From: Deferribacteres bacterium JdFR-76
Lineage (GTDB): Bacteria > Zhuqueibacterota > JdFR-76
Length of the DNA: 7,303 nucleotides
Assembly (NCBI GenBank): GCA_002011685.1
Contig: MTOL01000225.1
Coordinates: forward strand, 1 to 7,303
Direction of reading: 5' to 3'
The stretch's first letter is position 1, and every line of letters starts with the position of its first letter. This document shows, piece by piece, positions 1 through 7,303 of this stretch. A program made the translations under genes and the position numbers. The notes beneath the pieces are model-generated. The model was not told the origin of the DNA. It ran no database searches and worked only from the letters and a program-made list of their open reading frames with translations.

Positions 1-1497
<1,497 letters not shown>

Positions 1498-1513
1498 AAC
1501 TCTTGTTCACGAC

Positions 1514-1529
1514 AGATCTTTTGAGATCT
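1514..1529 (+). other. Short inverted repeat in the 23S-5S spacer
   Basis: AGATCT at 1514-1519 and again at 1524-1529 (self-complementary) can form a 6-bp stem with a TTTG loop. It lies in the 63-nt spacer between 23S and 5S, which has no tRNA gene. A role in processing the rRNA precursor is possible but is inference; the stem is short. Confidence 0.35.
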
Positions 1530-1560
1530 CTCTTTCCTCAACTCTCGAAATTGTTCTGTA

Positions 1561-1680
1561 ATCCCGGCGATCATAGCGGAGGGGAAACACCCGATCCCAT
1601 TCCGAACTCGGAAGTTAAGCCCTCCAGCGCCGATGGTACTGCTCGGGGGACCGTGCGGGAGAGTAGGTCGTCGCCGGGAT
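1561..1680 (+). rRNA. rrf: 5S ribosomal RNA (complete)
   Basis: This 120-nt gene has the normal 5S length. Its ends form a perfect 10-bp helix I: ATCCCGGCGA at 1561-1570 pairs with TCGCCGGGAT at 1671-1680. Internal hallmarks are CCGATCCCATTCCGAACTCG (1591-1610), GAAGTTAAGCCC just after it, and GATGGTACTGC near 1632-1642. It sits 63 nt after 23S and just before a strong terminator, so it is the last gene of the rRNA operon. The mature ends may differ by a base or two. Confidence 0.96.
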
Positions 1681-1690
1681 TTTTTATTTT

Positions 1691-1730
1691 AAAAAGGGAA
1701 GCCGGAATAGGGCTTCCCTTTTTTGTTTTT
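1691..1730 (+). terminator. Intrinsic terminator of the rRNA operon
   Basis: AAAAAGGGAAGCC (1691-1703) pairs perfectly with GGCTTCCCTTTTT (1711-1723) around a 7-nt loop, GGAATAG. The T-rich tract continues to 1730, interrupted by one G. With A's on the 5' arm and T's on the 3' arm it could also work from the other strand. It starts 10 nt after 5S, as expected for the end of an rrn transcript, and should insulate the downstream genes from rRNA transcription. Confidence 0.93.
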
Positions 1731-2004
1731 TGCAAAAAATTATTTGTTGCTCCAAAAAAATCCGCCCGCATATTGTCCCAATTTAACACCCGCATCTTTA
1801 AAAGATACCTGCCCCCGTCCGTTGCTTACTGATTTTTTCTTGTGGGAATCTCCTGTCCATTTTTATTGTTGCTAAAGGATCTCCATTATTTTAATATAAT
1901 GCTGGCAGTTAGCAGCCGTTGCTCCATCAAAAAGTTGGGAGATACATCACCTTCGCTTCCTGTTACTTAAAAAACAACCCTATCAGCTTTTTGCAGATTT
2001 TTCC
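1731..2004. other. Region between the rrn terminator and the first VIT gene; no intact gene seen
   Basis: No tRNA, repeat array or convincing coding region was seen in 1731-1899. A short AT-rich palindrome, ATCTTT-A-AAAGAT, lies at 1794-1806. From 1900 onward the frame of the downstream gene is open, beginning just after a TAA at 1897-1899. The residues encoded by about 1957-2004 read like the VIT domain strand that should precede residue 1 of the annotated protein. No ATG, GTG or TTG occurs in that frame before 2005, so this stretch looks like gene sequence that has lost its normal start. Confidence 0.55.
1895..1900 (+). promoter_or_regulatory. Candidate -10 box (TATAAT) upstream of the VIT gene pair
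   Basis: An exact sigma-70 consensus TATAAT lies at 1895-1900 in an AT-rich stretch. At the normal 16-18 bp spacing the -35 position reads like CTAAAG, a poor match; TTGTTG at 1866-1871 is 23 bp away, which is too far. It is the only promoter-like element seen between the rrn terminator and the VIT genes, but AT-rich DNA yields such boxes by chance. Confidence 0.3.
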
Positions 2005-3921
2005 TTGCCTGATGAAGCTGTTGTTGTGGAATGCGGCATTTTGGAAGAAAACGGTTGGCAAATGGCAAGCGTGGTCGATCTGCTCACCGCAGAAGCCATC
2101 TACAATCAGACGGGAAAACAAACAAACCGGCTTCTTCTCAGAAAACGGATTTTTCGCGACTATTCCGGTAAGGAAAATCCCTATTACCGCCTTCAGATAG
2201 CACCCATTTACATAGATAAACCATTCCGGTTTAAAGTGAAATATCTTGCTCCGCTGCATCCGGCAGTCTGGTATTTCTATGCCTATTTGCCCATTTGGCA
2301 GTTCTACATGTGGGATTATAAGATGACTCCCCTCAACCTCTATTTTTGGGATATGGATAATCCAGAAGGCAAAGCCGTTCTTCAGGCCGGTGTCCGGTAC
2401 GGTCCCCGGACCTTTCAGCAGCGTCCCGACGGAACATGGTATTTGCAGGTCCATGAGGCAGATCTGACATCATCTTCGCTGGTTCTGTTTTTCTGGCATC
2501 CTCTTCCTCATCTGTATGAATTCCGTTCTTTTTCCGATTCGAATGGCAACTATTTTCATTTGATGATCCGTCCGCCGTTTACGCAGCTGGATGCTGGCCC
2601 GCGCCGCGTGCTGCTGATCTATGATGTGACCGAGGATCTCCCGGGATATTCGATTCCGGAAATCCTGGGCGGCCTGGAAATGGTGCTGAGGGCCGGTCTC
2701 TTCGATACCGATTCCGTCAATGTGCTTCTGATGGATTTTATTCCCAAATTTCTACGCGGCGACTTTATCCCGGCCGTTGCTGAAAATGTCACGGCATTGC
2801 TGACAGAAATCAAGAATGCCCCCCAGCCCAGGGTGAGTGCGTTGCCCCAACTCCTGCGAACCGCTGTGCGCTACTTTAACGAAAAGGGCAAAGGAGGTGA
2901 AATCTGGCTCTTCACAACGGCAAGAAAACACTCCAACCCGGTTTCTGTCGCCAACGATATCCTTGATCTTACCGTCCGGCGGTTGCAGGTTCCCGTCGCA
3001 TTCCGCATCTTGGATTGTAGCGATCCAGAATGGAGAGACCGTATCTACATCAATGGAATATGGTACACCGGAAATGCCTACCTTTACGAAAATCTCGCAC
3101 GTCTGAGCAGAGGAACGGTGTTTTTTCTCCGTAGTATTCCCAAGTGGGCGTTCTCCTTTACTTTGCAGGATCTTTTTTTTCCGGCCATTGATGAGGCAGA
3201 AGTGGAATTTCGGTCCCGGGGTGGATTTGTTTACAATAAGTATTTGCTTCACTGGAACCGTACACATTTCCCGAATTCTTTCCCATATGTGGTTCTGGGC
3301 AAATTTTCAGGAAATACCCCGTTTACAGTGGATTACTTTGGCCACCTGAATGGAATCCTTTTCCACAAAATTTTGGTGGCAGATTCCTTAATCCAGTCTT
3401 CCGCCAGTGAATGGTTGGCGGTGTACTGGCATGCCAGCTATTCCAACAAACGACTCCGAGAACCTCAGAGTCATGCGCTGATCGATGAAATAGGTCGCCT
3501 ATCTGTTCAATATGGTTTTTTGAGTCCCTATAGCGGATTTGTGATTCCCGGACCTGCAGGGTTTTCCGGGTTTCAGCGGCTGAGTGCAGAGGACCGGTTG
3601 CCTGAAACTCAGGAATCGATCGAACCTTTGCCGGAGGAGTTTGAGCTGGAAGTTTATCCCAACCCGTTTCGCTCCCGTCTTCGAATAGCCATGCGTCTTT
3701 CCCCGGAATCTGTGGAGCGCCAGGGAACCGTTATAGTTTTCAATATGCTTGGACAAATAGTCATGAAAAGTGCGTTTGCCGTTCTGCCCGGGATGCCGCA
3801 GGTATTCTGGGAATGGGATGGCCGCAGGTCCGATGGGTCACTTCTGCCATCTGGGCTGTATGTTATCCGCGTTTCTCTCGGTGAAATCCAAAAAACTGTA
3901 AAGATTACATACCTGAGATAA
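2005..3921 (+). CDS. VIT / degenerate vWA-like protein with C-terminal type IX sorting domain; 5' end apparently missing
   Basis: Function unknown; 638 codons from a TTG with no ribosome binding site. Domains seen, numbered from that TTG: VIT remnant about 1-85 ('LPDEAVVVE' opens it, 'APIYIDKPFRFKVKYLAPL' is the typical closing strand); aromatic-rich stretch 89-115; vWA-like domain about 199-376, where the MIDAS DxSxS is reduced to D207-V-T-E-D; beta-rich segment 395-480; the VIT-family segment 'YGFLSPYSGFVI' 503-514; sorting/FlgD-like domain about 545-638 ('VYPNPF', 'FNMLGQIV', 'WEWDGRRSDG', 'LPSGLYVIRV'). Alignment with the downstream paralog by eye shows about 85 residues missing, including the signal peptide. 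In-frame codons back to 1900 continue the VIT strand, but no ATG, GTG or TTG precedes 2005. It may be a recently truncated pseudogene, start at an unusual codon, or hold a frameshift. The remaining frame is fully open and the gene ends 16 nt before its paralog. Confidence 0.8.
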   Translation: MPDEAVVVECGILEENGWQMASVVDLLTAEAIYNQTGKQTNRLLLRKRIFRDYSGKENPYYRLQIAPIYIDKPFRFKVKYLAPLHPAVWYFYAYLPIWQFYMWDYKMTPLNLYFWDMDNPEGKAVLQAGVRYGPRTFQQRPDGTWYLQVHEADLTSSSLVLFFWHPLPHLYEFRSFSDSNGNYFHLMIRPPFTQLDAGPRRVLLIYDVTEDLPGYSIPEILGGLEMVLRAGLFDTDSVNVLLMDFIPKFLRGDFIPAVAENVTALLTEIKNAPQPRVSALPQLLRTAVRYFNEKGKGGEIWLFTTARKHSNPVSVANDILDLTVRRLQVPVAFRILDCSDPEWRDRIYINGIWYTGNAYLYENLARLSRGTVFFLRSIPKWAFSFTLQDLFFPAIDEAEVEFRSRGGFVYNKYLLHWNRTHFPNSFPYVVLGKFSGNTPFTVDYFGHLNGILFHKILVADSLIQSSASEWLAVYWHASYSNKRLREPQSHALIDEIGRLSVQYGFLSPYSGFVIPGPAGFSGFQRLSAEDRLPETQESIEPLPEEFELEVYPNPFRSRLRIAMRLSPESVERQGTVIVFNMLGQIVMKSAFAVLPGMPQVFWEWDGRRSDGSLLPSGLYVIRVSLGEIQKTVKITYLR

Positions 3922-3925
3922 AAAC

Positions 3926-3933
3926 GAAGGTGG
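3926..3933 (+). promoter_or_regulatory. Ribosome binding site of the second VIT gene
   Basis: GAAGGTGG lies in the 16-nt gap between the two genes; its AAGG ends 7 nt before the ATG at 3938. It fixes the start, which also begins a good signal peptide. A readable Shine-Dalgarno sequence is less usual in core Bacteroidota and fits other FCB lineages. Confidence 0.75.
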
Positions 3934-3937
3934 CGGC

Positions 3938-6106
3938 ATGAACAGGTTTATTCTTTGTTTGGCTCTTCTGATTCTGGCAGAAATCACATTGGCCGGCGAT
4001 TTCAGCGTGTATGAGGCCGGCTATCCCAAAATCCGCGACCGGAATGTAAATGTTACTGCTGTTAAAGATGAAGTCCGACTGCGCGGCGCCTATGTGGAAC
4101 ATACCGTTTCTTTGACCGTCAGCTACGATTTCAACAGCTGGTTTTTCAAGAACTACAGTGAGTTGGAGTTTCAGTGGAAATTCAAATTGCCGGAAGAAGC
4201 CATCGTTTTTGATTTCTGGTTCTGGTATGGAGATTCTCTGGTTCAAGCCCGCGTTCTCGACCGCTGGACGGCGGAACTGCTTTTCAATGAAGTGAGCAGC
4301 CCTTTCCGGGAGCCCGCCATTTTCACCCGCAGCCAGCCCGACTTTAACGGTATGGTGGAGTACGAACTGCGAATTTTCCCCATCGTCCGTGGGAAATCGC
4401 AAACCTTCTTCTTCCGTTACCTGGTTCCGATTCGACCAGCGGCCGGACAATTTCGAACATGGTTGCCTGTTTCCCAGATAACCAGCCGCTTCTGTGGAGC
4501 CGATAGCCTGGAAATTGAAGTTGCACTTCCGCCACAGGCGGATCCACCACTGCTGGTAGGAAAAGAGGAATTTCCGTTTGTGCCGGTGTCCGGCGATACG
4601 CTGTATTCGGTAAAAATTCCGGTCGCCTGGAATGAATTTGTGGAACTGGTGCTCCCGGCGAATATTTTCGGTGATTTTGCGATTTATACTCTGCAGGATA
4701 GCTTGTATACATACTACCAGCTTTTCGTTTATCCGCCGGCCATTTCCGTGGCTCGCATTCCGCGCAATATGCTGATCCTGATTGATTACGCCCTTCCCTA
4801 CACAAGAGGCCTGGATGCAGAACTCCTATTTTCATCGCTGAAAGAATCGTTGAGACAGGCCTTTTCGGCCGAAGATTCGGTAAACATTATTGTGGGGTAT
4901 GAGGAGGTCGTAAGCGGCAGCTCAAACTGGTTGGCGGCAACACAAGCCAATCTGGATACTCTGTTTGATCGCATCACGGGATACCGTTTCGTTCATTTTA
5001 ATGCCACCCAGGAACTGTTCGCCGAAGCGGTGCGCTTCTTATCCCGGCAAAAGTCGCCGGGCGAAATTGTCTGGATTACCAACCGGATTGATTTGCCCGT
5101 ATCTGTCGCTTCCGGCGAAGCCTATGCCCATGAAATTATCGATCATTTTCCGCCGGGAACCGTATTTCATATCCTAAATCTGGATAATACCACCCGTCTG
5201 AAGTATACACAAGATTACGGCTATATGCTGGAAACGTATCCGTTTCTTTCGGCGCTCACCCGAGAGACCGGCGGGAATCTTTTTTTCCTCCGGTTTCACT
5301 CATTGAAAAACATCCTGGATGCCATCTTTTTTGAAAAAGTGAGCCATTTTCAGGAAATCGAGGTGTTTGTACGCCCCAGCTCAGGATATACCTATGAAAC
5401 ACAGATGTTCTCGCTCTACCGAGGGTACTACCCGGCCGGTTTTCCTGTCATTCAGACGGGTTTGCTGGACGGCCAGTTTCCAGCAGAAGTGATGGTGATC
5501 GGCAAAACTTCCGATAGCCTTTTCGTGAAATCGTTTACCATTTTCCCGGGCGACGTGAAAACCGGTCCTCCGCAGGTAGCCACCGCATGGTACGGTGAGC
5601 GGCTCAGAAAACTATCGCACAAAGAGCGAACATCCTGGATCATCAATACGATGATCGACCTTAGCATGAAATCGCGGGTCCTTTCGGCCTATACCGCTTA
5701 CCTTGTTCCCAATCCAGAGGCGGAAGAATACTACAGAGAACTGCTGGAAATTTCGGGTGAAAGCGGCCGCTCGCCGGAAGGCCCGATTGAGGTCCTGGTA
5801 GGCAATGGTCGACTACCGGTCGATCTATTCCTCCTGGCAGCGTATCCCAATCCTTTCAATCCAGAAACGACCCTGGAGATCCAAGTGCCGAGGAATCTCC
5901 GCCTGCAGGAAGGAGATCTGCTGATTTTTAATGTGCTGGGCCAGGTTGTCTGGCAGAAGCGCGTTTTTATACCGCAGAACGGGCTCATCCGCATCCGATG
6001 GGACGCCAGGGACCGTTCTGGGAGGCAGCTTCCCACGGGAACCTACTTTGTGCTGTTCCGTGTCGGAAAGGCAATCCGAAAAATAAAGATTCTGTTTGTC
6101 CGCTAA
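3938..6106 (+). CDS. Exported VIT / degenerate vWA-like protein with C-terminal type IX sorting domain
   Basis: Function unknown; 722 aa, predicted to be exported. Residues 1-19 form a Sec signal peptide (N and R at positions 2-3, hydrophobic core, cleavage likely after T-L-A19; no lipobox). VIT domain about 40-165 ('FKLPEEAIVFDF', closing 'FFFRYLVPIRP'); vWA-like domain about 276-455, from 'MLILIDYALPYT' to 'GGNLFFLRF'; beta-rich segment to about 545; VIT-family motif 'LSAYTAYLVPNP' 582-593; sorting/FlgD-like domain about 630-722 ('AYPNPFNPETTLEI', 'IFNVLGQVV', 'LPTGTYFVLF', basic end 'IRKIKILFVR'). The MIDAS is degenerate: DxSxS reads D283-Y-A-L-P, and the usual T-D-G loop reads T-N-R. T357 may keep the second MIDAS position. 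The mature part has one cysteine, C186. By family knowledge, the C-terminal domain would send it through the type IX system to the surface or medium. It follows its paralog by 16 nt, probably in one operon. Substrate or partner cannot be told. Confidence 0.92.
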   Translation: MNRFILCLALLILAEITLAGDFSVYEAGYPKIRDRNVNVTAVKDEVRLRGAYVEHTVSLTVSYDFNSWFFKNYSELEFQWKFKLPEEAIVFDFWFWYGDSLVQARVLDRWTAELLFNEVSSPFREPAIFTRSQPDFNGMVEYELRIFPIVRGKSQTFFFRYLVPIRPAAGQFRTWLPVSQITSRFCGADSLEIEVALPPQADPPLLVGKEEFPFVPVSGDTLYSVKIPVAWNEFVELVLPANIFGDFAIYTLQDSLYTYYQLFVYPPAISVARIPRNMLILIDYALPYTRGLDAELLFSSLKESLRQAFSAEDSVNIIVGYEEVVSGSSNWLAATQANLDTLFDRITGYRFVHFNATQELFAEAVRFLSRQKSPGEIVWITNRIDLPVSVASGEAYAHEIIDHFPPGTVFHILNLDNTTRLKYTQDYGYMLETYPFLSALTRETGGNLFFLRFHSLKNILDAIFFEKVSHFQEIEVFVRPSSGYTYETQMFSLYRGYYPAGFPVIQTGLLDGQFPAEVMVIGKTSDSLFVKSFTIFPGDVKTGPPQVATAWYGERLRKLSHKERTSWIINTMIDLSMKSRVLSAYTAYLVPNPEAEEYYRELLEISGESGRSPEGPIEVLVGNGRLPVDLFLLAAYPNPFNPETTLEIQVPRNLRLQEGDLLIFNVLGQVVWQKRVFIPQNGLIRIRWDARDRSGRQLPTGTYFVLFRVGKAIRKIKILFVR

Positions 6107-6338
6107 TTTTGAAAGTCCTGTCAGCAGTTCCTGGAACTGTTTGGAACGAGATTCTTCCGCATTCGGCGTGAAACATCCGTCCGGATGGGTTCGGGAATTG
6201 GCTTTCCAGCAGGCGGTTTTGGAGTACTACCTGCCTTTTCCTTTCGTCTCCGCTGGGCGTTAGCAGAACCCTGCGTGCCAGCTGTAACCCTGTTCGGGTG
6301 TGTGGCAGCAACCCGAAAACTGAGAATGGCGCGTTTTG
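6107..6338. other. Convergent intergenic region with weak hairpins
   Basis: The two flanking genes point at each other here. Three small inverted repeats are visible: 6123-6141 (AGCAGTT / AACTGTT, one G-U pair, loop CCTGG), 6174-6187 (CATCCG / CGGATG), and 6293-6317 (TTCGGGT / ACCCGAA with an 11-nt loop). None is followed on either strand by a real T tract, so none is a clear intrinsic terminator, though they could stall or protect transcript ends. No convincing gene or RNA was recognised. Confidence 0.45.
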
Positions 6339-7303
6339 TCAGTGAAGAAGAGGACGCTCCAGGTATTTGACCAGGTAAAAAATAGCCACTCCGTTGATCA
6401 GAACGATCAGGCCGTTCATGATATCACCGATGCTCCATACCGTTTCTACCTGAAGAAAACCGAAGAGGATGATCACGCAAAAGAGCCAGCGGAAAATCTT
6501 CCGTGTACGGGTCCCCAGTATATACACAAAACATTGTTCTCCGTAAAAAGCCCAGGCCACCATGCTGGAGTAGCCGAACAGAAAAGAAGCCAAAAAAACA
6601 AGATATCCACCAGCTGGACCATACAGGGTAGCGAATGCAGCAGTGGTTAACGCCGTACTGGTTTGGCCGGTTGTCCAGATTCCCGTAATGAGAATTAGGA
6701 ATGCTGTTAACGTGGCCACGATGGTATCTACTACCACGCCGGACATAGCCACGAGACTCAGTTTTTCTGCATCCGTTGAGCGTGCGGTGGCATAGATGAT
6801 GGGAGCACTTCCGGTCCCCGCTTCGTTGGAAAAGAACCCGCGGGCAACACCGTAGCGGATGGCAAGCAGCACCGTTACCCCGGCGAATCCCCCTGCAGCA
6901 CCGGACGGACGGAAGGCACTCTCCACGATGAATCGCAACATGGCCGGGAACCGCGTCGCGTTGGCCAGTAAAATGCCGGTTCCGGCAGCAAGATAAAATA
7001 GAACCATCAGAGGAGTTAGTTTCTCGAGGGTTCGCGCTATGGAGCGCAATCCACCAATGATCACCAACCAGACAAGCAGGCTGAGAACAAGACAGGCAAG
7101 CGGCATGGGAATGCCAAACGACGTTTGAGCGGCGAGGGCAATGGAATTGGATTGAATGGTGGCTGTTGCCAGCAAAGTTTTGAACCCCATCGCCAGGGCA
7201 AAAAGCACTGCCAGCCAGCGCCAGCCCAGCAGGTGTTCGATGTAATACATGGGGCCCCCAGAATAGGTGCCATCGGTGGATTTCTTGCGGTATGAAACAC
7301 CGA
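6339..7303 (-). CDS. Sodium:alanine/glycine symporter, AGCS family (5' end outside window)
   Basis: A polytopic inner-membrane transporter that by family takes up alanine, glycine or a similar amino acid with sodium. An ATG exists at 7250, but the frame stays open to the window edge and encodes the family segment 'TYSGGPMYYIE' across it, so 7250 is internal and the true start lies beyond 7303. Other AGCS landmarks on the - strand: 'QSNSIA' (7154-7137), 'GGLRSIARTLEKLTP' just downstream, 'RGFFSNEAGTGSAP' (about 6842-6801), 'VVVDTIVATLTAFLILITG', 'YSSMVAWAFYGEQC' and 'DIMNGLIVLINGVAIF' near the end. Several hydrophobic segments of about 20 residues alternate with short loops, as in this LeuT-fold family. 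About 320 residues are visible; family members are usually around 450-500, so roughly a third is missing upstream. Two usually conserved positions differ: T replaces L in SNEAGLGSAP, and the common 'QG' after the alanine-rich segment is absent. Stop TGA at 6341-6339. It is convergent with the VIT genes; its promoter is not in the window. Confidence 0.95.
   Translation of the reverse strand, partial: GVSYRKKSTDGTYSGGPMYYIEHLLGWRWLAVLFALAMGFKTLLATATIQSNSIALAAQTSFGIPMPLACLVLSLLVWLVIIGGLRSIARTLEKLTPLMVLFYLAAGTGILLANATRFPAMLRFIVESAFRPSGAAGGFAGVTVLLAIRYGVARGFFSNEAGTGSAPIIYATARSTDAEKLSLVAMSGVVVDTIVATLTAFLILITGIWTTGQTSTALTTAAFATLYGPAGGYLVFLASFLFGYSSMVAWAFYGEQCFVYILGTRTRKIFRWLFCVIILFGFLQVETVWSIGDIMNGLIVLINGVAIFYLVKYLERPLLH

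Noticed and set aside
1503..1832. Open frame across the 5S gene and terminator
   Set aside because: It overlaps a complete 5S rRNA and a strong terminator, so it is not a real gene.
1746..1926. Nine-base repeat GTTGCTCCA at 1746-1754 and 1918-1926
   Set aside because: It is a single short pair with no flanking similarity; it does not support an attachment site or insertion.
1899..1970. Short frame from ATG 1899 (23 codons), as a leader peptide
   Set aside because: It has no ribosome binding site or regulatory pattern, and the ATG overlaps the TATAAT box.
1681..2004. tRNA gene, insertion sequence or CRISPR array after the rRNA operon
   Set aside because: No cloverleaf with a T-loop, no transposase or terminal repeats, and no spaced direct repeats were found.
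1919..2200. Frame starting at TTG 1919, as a possible true N-terminus of the VIT gene by frameshift
   Set aside because: Its translation has no signal peptide or VIT pattern, while the other frame carries the VIT strand continuously from about 1957.
3173..3180. Run of eight T's inside the first VIT gene, as a phase-variation tract
   Set aside because: The frame is intact, the run is modest, and F-rich coding explains it; similar shorter runs occur in the paralog.
1963..4835. Long minus-strand frames opposite the VIT genes
   Set aside because: Plus-strand frames have clear domains, while the opposite frames show no recognisable motifs.

Overview
The window suggests a bacterium of the Fibrobacterota-Chlorobiota-Bacteroidota (FCB) superphylum, probably not a core Bacteroidota. 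Two adjacent proteins end in a C-terminal sorting domain of the type IX secretion (type A) / FlgD-like kind, with the 'YPNPFNPxT' style of opening that is common in Ignavibacteria, Calditrichota, Cloacimonadota and related lineages. A readable Shine-Dalgarno sequence before the second of these genes also fits a lineage outside core Bacteroidota, where such sequences are usually weak. The phylum call is inference; the 23S rRNA here is long enough to settle it by a database search.

Layout: (1) 1-1497 is the 3' half of a 23S rRNA gene, cut by the window start. (2) After a 63-nt spacer without a tRNA comes a complete 5S rRNA (1561-1680), then a strong intrinsic terminator (1691-1730) that closes the rRNA operon. 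(3) 1731-2004 has no convincing gene, only a lone TATAAT box; the last ~105 nt are in open frame with the next gene but lack a normal start codon. (4) 2005-3921 and 3938-6106, on the + strand with a 16-nt gap, are tandem diverged paralogs. Each has a VIT (inter-alpha-trypsin-inhibitor-like) domain, a von Willebrand factor A-like domain whose metal-binding (MIDAS) residues are largely lost, a second beta-rich segment and a C-terminal sorting domain. The second has a clear Sec signal peptide. The first has no signal peptide and no plausible start, as if its 5' end were lost next to the rRNA operon. (5) 6107-6338 is a convergent intergenic region with weak hairpins only. (6) 6339-7303, on the - strand, is the C-terminal two thirds or so of a sodium:alanine/glycine symporter (AGCS family) running off the window edge.

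The two VIT/pseudo-vWA genes are probably co-transcribed and, if both are exported, would act at or beyond the cell surface; their function is not known. The symporter is transcribed in the opposite direction and has no evident link to them. The most interesting points are the missing start of the first VIT gene, the shared loss of MIDAS residues in both paralogs with a 'PVSVA' segment at the place of the third metal loop, and the very aromatic segments in both proteins.
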